Shown here in pieces: positions 22,965-34,219 of a stretch of 64,000 bases of DNA. This DNA comes from Corinectria fuckeliana. Its lineage: Eukaryota > Ascomycota > Sordariomycetes > Hypocreales > Nectriaceae. The notes below the pieces were generated by a model that was not told the origin of the DNA, did not search any database, and worked only from the letters and a program-made list of their open reading frames with translations. How positions within the stretch are numbered: position 1 is the first letter of the stretch; each line of letters begins with the position of its first letter. The translations under genes and the position numbers were made by a program. Where the stretch lies: assembly GCA_019137255.1 (NCBI GenBank), contig WPDH01000060.1, positions 1 through 64,000 on the forward strand. The letters are read 5' to 3'.

Positions 22965-24376
22965 TCAGAGGCCGAGGAGGGCCTTGGCACCGGGCTCGCT
23001 GCAGACGTAGATGACGTCGTGCGAGTTGGAAAACCCGTTGAACTGAGTGGCGGAACACTTGGTGTAGGCGCCCATGTCCTCAAAGTAGAGCCAATCGCCG
23101 ACATCAAGGATAGGGTCGAAGCGGGTGCTCTCGGTGATGCGGTCGATGCCATCGCATGTAGGGCCCCAGACAGAGTACTCGACGCCCTCGCCAACAGGGG
23201 TGGGGTTGGCGGCGGGAGTGTCGTAGAGAGTCTTGCCGCCGGCGCGGAGGATCTTGGCGACCGGGTTCTGGTGGTCGAACATGATGTTGGAGAAGTTGCC
23301 ATAGACACCGTCGTTGACGTAGACCATGTAGGCCTTGCCGTCCAGGGTAGGGTCCTCGACGGTACGGCGGGCAATGATGTTGCAGGCGATGGTGAAGGCC
23401 GTGGCGACGTAGTAGCGACCGGGCTCAGCAATGATCTCGACATTGCTGTGGGGAGGGAAAAACTCGTCCAGAGCACGGCCTAGGACCGCGGCCATGCCCT
23501 CAAAGCAGTCGCCGCTGAAGCCACCACCGACGTCAAGGGTGCGCATGCTGAAGCCGATGTCATGGCCACGCTGAAAGACCAGGTGGGCATCGCGGACGGC
23601 CTTGTAGTAGGCCAGAGGGTCCGAGGCACCAGAGCCGACGTGAAAGCTGACACCCACGACGTTGAGGCCGAGGTCCTTGGCGAGAGCGAGGAGGCTCTCG
23701 GTGGTGTCCATGGCAGCACCAAACTTCATGCTGAATCGGCACAAGCTTTCACTGTCGTCTGTCATGATGCGGAGGAACAGCTCGGCAGCAGGATAAAGCT
23801 TGGCAATCTTGTAGAGCTCGTCGGCATTATCGAAGGTCATCTGCTTGACGCCGGCGGACTTGACAAATCGGACGTAGGAGTTGGTCTTGCAGGGCTGAGC
23901 ATAGATGATGCGGTCGGGGCTGAGACCCGCACCAAGAACCTGTTCAATCTCTGTCTTGGAGGCACAATCGAAGCCGGTGCCAAGCTCGGCGAGAAGCTTG
24001 ATGACGCGGGGGTCGGGGTTGCACTTGACGGCTAGATTAAGGGGTCAGTTGGTGCTTCGACGACGTATTTGTCCTGTGAGGAGACATCTGACTTACCATA
24101 GAAGGGGCGGACACGAGGCAGGTTCTTCTTCCAGCGAAGGTGCTGGCGGTAGACTTCGCCTAGGTCGGCGACGAAGAAGGTGTCTTCTTCACCGGGGTCG
24201 CACAGCTCATGGTCGATGGCCTCGACACGCTGGTGGAGGGCATCGCCAATAAGCAGCTTGGGGTTAATCACGTCATGTTGCTGAACAGAGTCTAGGAAGA
24301 AGGGTTTCTTCAATTCGACATGAGTATGATTTTCATTGTTGGTGTAGTTGTCGAGGACAGCCGTTGCCATAACCAT
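22965..24376 (-). CDS. ODC: Ornithine decarboxylase
   Basis: Two exons (24376-24097 and 24031-22965; intron 65 nt) encode 448 aa of the fold-type III PLP decarboxylase family. PLP-binding Lys96 is in PFYAVKCNPD, the phosphate-binding loop GGGFSG is at 262-267, EPGRYYV follows, and the active-site Cys386 is in WGPTCDG, contributed across the dimer interface. The enzyme converts ornithine to putrescine, the first step of polyamine synthesis. It is the orthologue of Neurospora spe-1 and yeast SPE1. The start is the first in-frame ATG (MVMATAVLDNY); a second Met lies two codons later. The gene has a long pyrimidine-rich upstream region that may be a long leader. Convergent with RAD16. Confidence 0.96.
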
Positions 24377-27329
24377 ATCCCAAACAGTTGCGGGGGGGGT
24401 GCGACTGGGGATCTGAGGGGACGAGACGAGAGGGAGACCGACGGACGGAGGAAACGTCGAGAGGGCGCGAAAATGCGGGAAGCTCGGAGACGTTTGACGG
24501 GGGTGTGGTGTAGTAGAAGAAGCTTAACCTTTCAGGTCAAGCAGGCGTTAGGGCGGTCGAAAGCGGTAGCAGACTGGTCCCTCAGTGGACTGACGAGGCT
24601 TCCTCGACTCTTCCTCAACGAGAGGAAGAACCTCTTGATTGCTCCTATGCGGCAGCTGGTGGGTGTCGGACGACGACGGGGGAGGGTTGTATTGGGGGTC
24701 GTGCAAGACGAAGAGGTTGAGGTGTTTATACGGCGGCGACTGCAGAAACGGTGGGAGGAGGAATAACGTTGATGATGTGTGCAGTCTTTCTAAGACTGAA
24801 ATCTTTGTCGCTGACGAAGCTCACGGCCGGAGGAGCCGTGGTGGAAGGATTGCCTTTGAGAAGACCAAAGGCAGGTCGAGGGTGGGTTGTTTGATGAGAG
24901 GGGGTTAGAGACGGAGCTCTGTTCTGGTTTTCGGTGGCGGCGGTGTTGTTCTTGCTTCGCGCGGGCGCTTGGGAGAGTCAGTAAAAAGATATTTGTTGGT
25001 GTTGAAAGTGCGTTTTGGAGGCGAGTTGCTGGATGCGACAGGAGGAACGTGGGGGGGGGGTTGCTGTCAGAGTAGAAGAGGTAGGACGAAAGGGGAGAGA
25101 AACATGAAAGGACGAGAAGAGAGGAAAGGAGGGTAGAAGGTTTTAAGGTCGCAATTGATTGGAGGGACGCGAGCAAAAACGCGAACCACAAATAGGCCGT
25201 GTGTGTGGTTGTGGTTGTGGTTGTGGTTGTGAGAGGTGAGAAGTGGAGAGAGGTGTGAAGGCGGGGAGGTGTAGTACGGTGAGCAACGCGGGAAGGCGGG
25301 AACCAAGCAATCTTGCCCTGTGACGTTGACACGCGAGAGAGGGGCAGGCAGGGCATGAGCAGAAAAAAAATTGGAAAATTTCCGGGAGGGGGACGGCTGC
25401 ATACTGCAGTAGTAGTAAGTACCTATGGTGGCGCAGCCAGGTACAGGACAGGTACATGTCATATCATGGAACACAAGCATAGTACTTACTTGAGGAGTAG
25501 AGTCAGTTGTCTCTGGGGAAACAGGAGGGCTGCAACACAATACGGGCGGCGAAAAGATCCGGAGTTGTCGACAAAGGTGACAATGGAGAAATGGACACAA
25601 GTGAAAATTGACGACGGGTGGATATTTTAGAGAATACGGGTGGATGGGCGGTGGACAGCTTCCAAAACCCCGGCGCTACGGGGATTCCGGGTAAGCTTCC
25701 TTCCCTGCCGTGTCGCTTAAAACCCAGCGAGTTACCACGGAGGAGTACAATATCAGCACCTCAACGACCGCAATTTGCTGCCTTATTACCCAGTTAACTG
25801 CTGGGTACTTACGTAGTATCTTTTGAAGGTGCGTTCATCTGCGTGGCTTATTTCTATCCGAGCCTATGACTTCATGTCCTAACACAGTGCCCAGTGCTAC
25901 AGCATTGCCAAATGTAACTATAGGCAACGGCCAAAAAGACATTGTTCGTTGTGTAACAGGCTTGCCCTCAAGAACCACATAAATCTCCATGCCATGCTTG
26001 TCTTGTGGGGATGCACAAGACCCGCTGCTTCATTGGCCAGGACCGCATCCGCGGGGAGTACATCCACCAAGTTACCTTCTATAATAATAAAATGACTCTA
26101 CACCGACATGGCCACTGACAGAAACATCAAAGGCAGAATGCTCTAGGGCCTGCTGCGGGAGGGGAGTTTGCCCTAAACTTTCATCATGTGCATCGTTGTG
26201 CCAACATCACCCCTCGATATGGCGGGACAAGAACACACCATTGTTCCCAGCACCAAGTCCTCGCCCTATTTTCTAGACCGCAACGAGTCGACCTCGCTTG
26301 TGAAATTCCCTCACCTATATCCCACACGTCACCACTTCGGGCTGTCGGTTGTTCGTAGCTTGCAGAGTTCTACCGACGTACAGCACCTCAGCTCTTAACT
26401 AATTGGATGAAGGACGAGCCAAGGAGGGATGCTTTGACGTACTTGATAAACCCCCAACGGTGGCAAAGCCATTGCATGTTGCCATTGCGCCGAATCAGTT
26501 GACTACCGCGTCTGTCAATACTCCACGAAACCCAGCCTATCAAGACACTAAATCCGATCCTCAATCTGTATTCACCCCTCGATCGCAATTCAATGTCTCG
26601 TCAAGTTTCAGTTACGGTGGCGTAAAGTTACTCGGCGCCAACAGGCCTGCTCTCCGCCTCAACGCCACAACCCCCAGGAAGCCTCATGATATGTACTCCG
26701 CTCTTTAGTCCGGTAAAAATCCAACGCTCAGGGACTCCGGCTCTGAGAGAACTAGCTCAACCTCCTCTCCGTATCTCCCTAACCCATTCTCTACCACAAA
26801 CCCCCGTGCCCGCCGCCGGCTTCCCCACGACCTCGCTTCCCCTGTTTCCCCGTGCTTGGTGCTTGCGCACCGCAGCATCAGGTCTCCAGCGTTGGCGAGG
26901 TGTGGCGAGAAGGTCGAAATGGGGCACCGGGGGATGGGAAAAAAACATAAGGGAAGGGGAAATGAGAGAGGGTGTAACTCTATTCTTGCGTTGCTCTGTG
27001 GTCTCTCTGCCATTGAATAAAGGGTAGAGAGATGTATCGTATCTGAACGCGTGTATCAAGCCAGCTTTCTCATTCACAGGAGATCAGTCGCACACGGCTT
27101 CGTCGCCTGCAGGCGGTTCGTAAATGTTGTTAGATTGTGGAGAAGGGTCATCTATGTGTCGTGGGTGTTGTATACACTTTCATCGTACAGGGCTTCTAGG
27201 CCAGCCGCCCCTTGTCCGTCGTTCTAGCTCGTGACGTGCATCTCTCAGTCAGAGTCTCTATAAAATGGTCAGCATGCACGCAGACATGTAATTGCAGCGA
27301 GTAGGTCGAGAAGATCGCCGTTTGCAACC
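24377..27329. promoter_or_regulatory. ODC upstream region and CYM1 3' region
   Basis: 2.95 kb lie between the ODC start and the CYM1 stop, both genes being on the minus strand. The first 1.0-1.2 kb upstream of ODC is pyrimidine-rich in mRNA sense, has a GTGGTT repeat (mRNA sense AACCAC) at 25205-25230 and holds open frames of 188 and 177 codons of low-complexity content. These look like leader ORFs, not genes. The rest (25640-27180) shows no convincing gene. A 101-codon plus-strand ORF at 26403-26708 is the most protein-like frame there, but it has no recognisable family. Confidence 0.55.
25205..25230. repeat. GTGGTT microsatellite upstream of ODC
   Basis: Four consecutive GTGGTT-type hexamers, read as AACCAC units in the direction of ODC transcription, lie about 830 bp before the ODC start. 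They could be in the leader or in the promoter. Confidence 0.75.
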
Positions 27330-30300
27330 CTACTCGACGCCCTGGACGTCCATCTCGCGAACTTTCCATTCGCCGTCCACCCATGACTGCTTCTCTCCCA
27401 AGAACGCAGTCCTCTCCTCGCCCCTCTTCAGAGCCTCCACGAGGTAACGCTGGGCCACGTCGCGCACCTGGTCCTTGGTGACGTCAAGCAACTGCGCGCG
27501 CTTGGTCTGCTTCATCTCCTCTGTGATACCGGACAGGAACCGGCCCATGCCTTCCTGGTTCACGGACACGGGTGCGTCAACCCCCTGGAACACCGAGATC
27601 TTGGCCTCTTCAAGGTCCCGGTCTGCCCATTGCTTATTCACCGCCCATTGACCTGCGTTGCGCATGATGCCCAGCGTGTTTTGAGGGTTCGGGTCACGGT
27701 ACGAGTAAAACCCAAACAGGCCATCTAGCGGTCGCGAGTATGCGCCGCCGCCGTATGCGCCGCCCTTCTCGCGAATCTCGTGATGCAAGTGCTTGTGCGT
27801 GAGCATTTGAGACAGGATCTGGAGCGGTGCTCCGTCAGCGGACGTGTACGATGCCGTCGCCACCGACAGGCCGCCGTAGTAGACCTGGTATGGGAGGGGG
27901 AAGAATGTCTTGCTGTCCCGAGGCAGTTGTCGGGGCTCGGGGTTCTTCAGCTCCAAAGGTCCTCGGGGGCCACTGCCCAAGAAGGTTTGAAGGGAGGCAG
28001 TATTATTCGCAACACTCTCCGACCCACAGGTGAGGGCGGTGCGCATATTACCGCCAGCCAGAGCAAAGTTCTGAATCTGCTTCAACTTGGCGATGACGTC
28101 CTCTAGCTGGTCCGTCTCGGGTCGGCTGGCCAGCGAGGTCGCCAGCTTAATCTGCGATAGCCCAGAAACCTGCTGGCGCAGCCACGCGGCTCGCGTCAAA
28201 CCAGCCTCAGAGTACCCCATTGCATAGCGGTGTCCAGTCGATGCAATGTCGTTTACGACGCCATCCGCTGACGCTTGCAGTAGTTGTCGGATGCGGAGAG
28301 CCGCCTCGGGGTTGTCAAAGTCGGTCCCTAGAACCAGCTTCTGGATAATGTCAAACATGACGGGAACGTTTCGGTCCAAAGCCATGCCGGTAAAGATGAG
28401 GCCCTCGCTGGCTTGGTGGAAGTCTGTTGGCGAGGGGGTGCAGTGGTATCCAACCGACACACCGCCCGTCTTGAGCTTGACAAGGTCCTCCAGCTGCTCC
28501 ATGTTCATGTCCTTGGTGCCTAGTCGCATGATGCTGTCGGTGAAAAGGGGAATCAATTCACGGAGGTCATCCGGCAGGTTCTCCAACGTGTTAATGGCCC
28601 GGAAATAGGTGAGGCCATTGGTGGGGGCCTCTCGCCATTGGATCTTTGCTCCATTGGCATTCTCGTCTCGGATCACCACAGGCTCCTTGGTCCTCGGGAT
28701 ATCCTTAACGTGCACAGTGGGCAGACAGCTGAGATCCTCTGTGTTGGACTTGTTCTGCTCCAGGAGGAGGTCCTGCTCCTGCTTCTCAAAGTGCTTACGA
28801 GCATTCTCTTCGCCACCGGCCTTCTTGATGGCGTCCTGTATCTTTCCTGCCAACCGATCTTGTTCCTCCTGAACCAAATCCTCCCCGAAAGTGGTCGAGG
28901 GCGCCATGGTAAAGGTCAGGGCATTGTCGTTGAGCAAATACTTGTCCATCAAGCTCTCTAGGTAATTGCCCTCGGCTAGCTTGGTCTGGAAGGCCGCAAT
29001 TGTATCGTTCCAGGCGAGAGAGTCAAACGGATCGACCCCGTTAAACCACTTCGGCTTGAGGCGGTTGAGCATGGAGAATCCAAAGTTGGCTGTCTTGTGC
29101 TTCAGAGCTAGCTCCAGCTGGTGCAGGGAGCCGTCAATCTTGGTCTGATCAAAGCCCTTGGCACGAGCCTCATGCAATATTTGCTGCACCTTTTCCTTGA
29201 GCTTAGAGACATCAGCCTCCTGGACGCCAGTCAGACCAATGGAGAAGATGCCGCGCTTGGCAGAGCTGTCATAACCAGCATTCGGGCTCCAGTCGGAACC
29301 CATACCAGCCTCGATCAGACCTCGATACAGGGGAGAACCGTAGCCGTCCATCAAAAGGGTGGACAAGAGTGCAATGGAGAATGACTCGAGAACATCGGTA
29401 GTGTCACCTGTGATCCACGACACGGAGGTCTTGTATTGGCGGTCCTGGTCCACCAACGGGTCTAGCGGGCCGTAGAGAGTGACGTCCTTGGGGCCGTCCA
29501 GTTGGATCGGCTCATGAATCTGCTTGTCGTTCTTGATCTTGTCAAACGCCTGGAGCTGGGCGTTGACCTCCTGCAGATGGTCTGCGAGGGGCATGTCGCC
29601 ATATGAAAAGAGTTTCGCATTGCTCGGATGGTAGTGCTCAGCGTGGAATTGCTTCAACTGCTCGTAGGTCAAGTCTGTAATCTTCTGAGGGTCGCCTCCG
29701 GAGTTGTTGATGTCGGGGAAAATGTGGTCGTGGAATCGGATGTAGTAGAGGTAACCAGCATCCGACATTTGACCCTTCATCTCATTGTAGACGACGCCCT
29801 TGAATACCAGCTTCTTGCTCGCCTCGTCCTCGGCGAGCGGGTTCTCCGGACCGATTCGCCAGCCCTCCTGAGTGAAGTCGGATTGCTTCAGCAGAGGGTG
29901 AAGAGTAGCGTCGAGGTAGACCGACATGAGGTTCTTGAAGTCCTGCTCGTTAGTGGTGGCGAAGGGGTAGAAAGTATGGTCTGAGGCCGTGAATGCGTTC
30001 ATGAAGTTGGACAGGGTTCGGGGCAGCATCTTGAAGAAAGGATCGCGGATGGGATACCTAGACGCATGCTGTTAGCCACTTCTTGTGCCTAGTCCATCGT
30101 GATCAATGAGTCGCACTTGTTGCTACCACAGAGCGTCGTGTGCTCGAGAATGTGCGGGATGCCAGTGTCGTCCGGAGGGTTCGTCTTGAAGCCGATTGAG
30201 AAGACATTGTTGGTATCGTCACGCGCAATATGCAGGTAGTCGGCGCCAGTCTTGTCGTGTTGTAGATGGAGAGCCGTCAGCTCGAGCTCGGGGACATGCT

Positions 30301-30403
30301 TGGACCGCACAAGGGTGAAGCCGTGGATCTGTTCGCCGGGCTTGGGGAATTGCGATAGCTCCGTCACGGCCTTTCGCGCGGTGGATGCCGCGTTGCGGAG
30401 CAT
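27330..30403 (-). CDS. CYM1: Mitochondrial presequence protease (M16C)
   Basis: Two exons (30403-30117 and 30057-27330; intron 59 nt) encode 1004 aa, the usual CYM1/PreP length. The inverted zinc motif HxxEH is His84-Ile-Leu-Glu87-His88, and the distal Glu is in VVYNEMKGQ about 75 residues on. The N-terminus (MLRNAASTARKAVTELSQFP) is a basic, amphipathic presequence for the matrix. The enzyme degrades cleaved presequences and other short unstructured peptides in a closed two-halves chamber. The C-terminal half keeps the family GGAYGGGAYSRPLDG segment. The splice AA|G TAT restores NKYPIRDPFF, which is conserved. It is divergent from the taxilin gene. Confidence 0.95.
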
Positions 30404-31474
30404 CTTGTCGGTCGTCGGTGGGCGTCGTAGAGTCTAAAGAAGGGGGGATTATAAAGAGAAGATTCTAATTATACATTGAACAAGTAGCATTACACAGAGA
30501 GAGCGAGAGGCAATGAAGTGGCGTAACGACGAGATGGTGTATCAGCTCCTTGATTTGAGAAGCGGAGTCAAAAGGCCGAGATTTTAGAGACATGTCGTCG
30601 GCACAATGACGCCGGCACATGCCTGAGGTGGCCAGATCCCGCCCGAAAATTTACAGGCCGATCGGGCCAGGGTACGGAGTGCCTGTCCACTGGTCCAGGG
30701 CTTCGTCCAGTGGCCAGCGATGTTTTTCAGTGGTGGGCTGTGGAAGGGGCCTGGTGGAGCCGCGCGATTAGTCAGGCATTGCGGCCGTCATTGGACTCTT
30801 AAACCGTCCCAGGATTCCCGGTCTTTCCAGCGATAGCCCGCTATCTATGGCGCACATTAGCGGCCACTCCACTTGATAGTGCCCTAGCGGCTCGCGGTGA
30901 CGGCACAAAGGGCTCCATGGCAAAACCCATCGGTGGCTTTCGAGACTCCAGGAGCCCTTCAATCTGTGCCGTCCATTTCCAAGAAGTTGGTGGCTCCCAC
31001 GCCCTGCGCGCCTTAAACCCTCGAAGACACCTCTCTACTGCCGTCGTTGCTGCCGCTTGTCGCATATCCAAAGCGTAGGTCTGTCCGAGAAGACGAGCCT
31101 TTCAAGGCCACCGCAACGCCCTGCAGTCAGTCCGCCCACTGACTGTCCTCCGCTTGCCACTACCACTGCCAGGGCCACTGCGCTGCACACTGCACAGTGA
31201 CAATTCTCGCCCGGTCTCACTAACGCCCATTTCTCCAGTCTAGCCGACGCCATCTGCCTCGCCAAACGTTGGCCTCTTCGCAACCACGGACCCCGAATCC
31301 ACGGCGATAGCGACCTGACCGCGGCCTCTACCCTCCGTAATCTCCCCGCGACCAAGCGACGACGTCGAATCGCGAGCCTCTCGATGCTCTCAGGCCCCTC
31401 TTCGACTGCCTCCGTGACGCTCGCCCGACCGTTTTGACGACTGATCCAACGACCCGTCGACAACCGGATCGGCG
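30404..31474. promoter_or_regulatory. Bidirectional promoter region CYM1/taxilin
   Basis: 1071 bp between divergent start codons. Short open frames occur on the minus strand (to 142 codons) but have the Arg/Gly composition of GC-rich noncoding DNA. The last 250 bp before the taxilin ATG are CG-rich and probably leader. No TATA box is obvious. Confidence 0.55.
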
Positions 31475-33104
31475 ATGCCTGCTAGCCAGCTGGACGCTCC
31501 TCTGGCCAACGGGCACGACGGGCACGTCCATCCCCCGCCAGCAACGGCCAAAAAGACGAAGGGCAAGAAGGCCATGGACTCCAACGAGGCGTCGCGCCTG
31601 CTTCAGGCCCGCATATCTCAACTCGAGCAGGATGCCGCCGGCGAGAAGGACCAAGAGTTAGAGATTGGTGCGTTTCGCCCCCGCTTGCTGGAACCGAATA
31701 TCATTCCGACGTCTTCGTCTTCGTCTTTGTCAAGCCCGGAGAGGGGGGAAGAAGGAACCTGTGCTGATTCGTGGCGGATATAGAGCGTGAAGTCAAGAGG
31801 GCGAATCGCGATCTCCTCCAGCAAGTCTCTAAGATGGACAACATGCAGAAGATCGATCATCTCACCAAACGCTCAAGCGAACTACTAGCCGACATGCGAC
31901 GCCTGGAGCGGGAAAACCAGAAGAACAAGCGTCGTGGAGATAACTTGCAGAAGGAGCGAGATACTAATCGTACCGAGCTGAGCAAGACGGTTGGACTCAA
32001 GGAAAAGCTCGAGAAACTCTGCCGCGAACTCCAACGGGACAACAACAAGATGAAGGTGGGTTGGTGGACATTGGCGGACCGATGCACCCCGAGAGCGAAT
32101 TCAGTGCTGATCTGAGCCGGACCAGAACGAGAACAAGGAACATCAAACGACGCAGAAACGCAATAATGTTGCATGGGACGAGAAGTATGCGACCTTGCTA
32201 TCGAAACTCGAAGGATATCAGGAAGAAAAAGACACTCCACGGAAACAGGTTGTGGATATGGAGGTGGACGAACTGTGAGGAATCAGAACAACCCGAAAGG
32301 AAGGGTATCCCCGACTAACTTGTGTCTTTAGATTCCGGGTCCGCTTCAAGTCCTTTATCGAACAATACGAATTACGAGAGCTGCATTTCCACTCCCTAAT
32401 GCGGACCAAAGAACTCGAAGTCCAGTACCACATGGCCCGGTACGAGCGCGAGAAGAAGAATGCCGAGGGCGAGTCGACCAAGGCCCGACACCTACAAGCG
32501 CAAGTGCAGGCCTTTACCAAGACGGAGACGGAGCTGAGGAATCAACTCAACGTCTACGTCGATAAGTTCAAGCAGGTGGGTGACGTCCCGCGACCCCAGT
32601 GCGGTATCTTGACTAATTCCACAGCAGGTGGAGGATACGCTCAATAACAGCAACGACTTATTCTTATCATTCCGCAAGGAGATGGAAGACATGTCCAAGA
32701 AGGGAAAGCGCCTGGAAAAGGACAACGAGGCCCTCAAGAGGCAGAAAGAAGCCACAGCCGCCAACATAATCCGCATGGCCGAGGAGCGGCAGGAGTGGAA
32801 GAAGAAGACGGAGGCAGCGGAGAAGAAGACGGAGAAGCTCATGAGCATCATCCAGCAGATGCAGCAGCAGGGTCGCAAGGTGCCACCGGGCATGATCAAC
32901 GCAGTGGAAAACTGCTCCTCGGACGGCCACGGCGGCGAGGGCGACGAGAGCGACTACTCCGACGAAGACGGCGAGGACGAAGAACTCAGCGAGTTCGACG
33001 ACGACACAGAGGAGGAGCCGCAAATGAACGAGCAGGGCATGCCGGTGCCGTACGGCCCTGAACGGCCGCCCCAGCCCACGCCAGCAGCAACCAACGGACA
33101 CTAG
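31475..33104 (+). CDS. Taxilin family coiled-coil protein
   Basis: Five exons (31475-31667, 31784-32055, 32126-32274, 32332-32575, 32638-33104 or more likely 32628-33104; introns 116, 70, 57 and 52 nt) give 444 aa with the last exon at 32628. Residues about 40-330 are a continuous heptad-rich coiled coil, with the taxilin signatures KLEKLCRELQRDNNKMK, ELFRVRFKSFIEQYELRELH and VEDTLNNSNDLFLSFRKEME. The N-terminus is Ala/Pro/Lys-rich and the C-terminus very acidic (DESDYSDEDGEDEELSEF). Animal taxilins bind syntaxins and the nascent-chain complex and act in vesicle traffic; the fungal role is less clear. The last acceptor is a tandem CAG-CAG, both in frame. No transmembrane segment is present. 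Confidence 0.9.
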
Positions 33105-34219
33105 GAGGCCATTGAGAGCATAACCTGGGCAGGGCTTCGGAAGTTGCGCGGCTTGTGAGAAATGGTTGCTACCAATCGACATGCGCTGTGGCACCAAGCC
33201 AGTTGTCCAGCGTGACGCGGAAGCAATTTGACCGGTCCCTTCGAAGGCAGAGTGGGTTTGCTTCCCACCAGCTCGAGGGGACGTGACCGAGTAGCTAGCT
33301 AGTTGCCAGGCCGGCTGTTGTCCTGGAGGCACTCTTTGTGCTGTTGCCGTGTAAGATGTAGAGCCGTAACTACCAGCTCTGTTAATCCGTCGCCATGTTC
33401 ATGGACATAACTGGAGCGGTCTCCGTTTCGAAAGGATCAGAGCGACTATGCTTTGAAACGGCTGCGTAAGGGCATCTAGATGTGTCGTGTTGTACTCGTC
33501 TTGAGGTGTCATGTGGGACGGGGCTCGACTGCTTACCAAAATTGCTCGTTGAACGGGGACTCCGTTGCTGGTCCGAAAGCGATGCGAGTGTTGCGGATGT
33601 GTGTGAAAGCGGGAACATGCGTTGACCCTTTTTTTATACGGCTTTCCCATCTTCCATGCCCCGCGGATGGTGACCGATCCGACAGTACCACCAAAAGCAG
33701 CCTGCACATGTACCAGTCATGATTGCTTCCACTGCAACTGAAATGTAGACTATGCTTGTACCCGCCATGCATATCTACTACAATGGTGTACAGCTGAGAT
33801 TTGGTTCAGTGCCCATGTCTACCTTGGGTACAGATGTACTTGTTGGTGCACAGAACAATACTCCTCCTGTTCGTCCGTCGCATCGGGCACATTCATGGAG
33901 CCGTCGGGTTTCTGCTTCAATATGCACGATTGCTTCTCTCCCCGGCTTTTATTGTGAGAAAGTGCCCTCGTATTCAATAAGGAGGCGTCAGTTTAAAGTA
34001 CGAACACTTATGGAGGAATGGAAGAGGTCGAATCTATTAATACCACCTTCGTCGGCGCATCGGGGCTTTTTGGCGCCGATCGCAACCCATGTCCACAGGC
34101 ACCGCAGGCAGGCGCCTTCCTTGGGGCCACCTTACACATCCCACCTCGACGTTAGCCGTCGTCTTCACTCCTTCAACCCACCAAACATCCCCTCCACGGT
34201 CCATCTCCAAACCGCAGCC
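33105..34219. promoter_or_regulatory. Taxilin 3' region and STE24 promoter/leader
   Basis: 1.1 kb between the taxilin stop and the STE24 start, both on the plus strand. The frame of STE24 stays open upstream to 33752 without family-like content, so it is treated as leader. The last 150 bp are CA-rich. No other gene is visible. Confidence 0.6.

Noticed and set aside
24790..25600. 188- and 177-codon minus-strand ORFs upstream of ODC as independent genes
   Set aside because: Thr/Ser/Pro/Leu low-complexity translations of a pyrimidine tract. At most they are leader ORFs of ODC.
26403..26708. 101-codon plus-strand ORF MDEGRAKEGCFDVLDK
   Set aside because: Composition is plausible for protein, but there is no family, no clear promoter and no support beyond an open frame.
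33752..34219. 156-codon in-frame N-terminal extension of STE24
   Set aside because: The extension has no family similarity and no hydrophobic topology signal. Ste24 proteins begin near MDFLQ, and a splice donor follows that peptide. Treated as leader.
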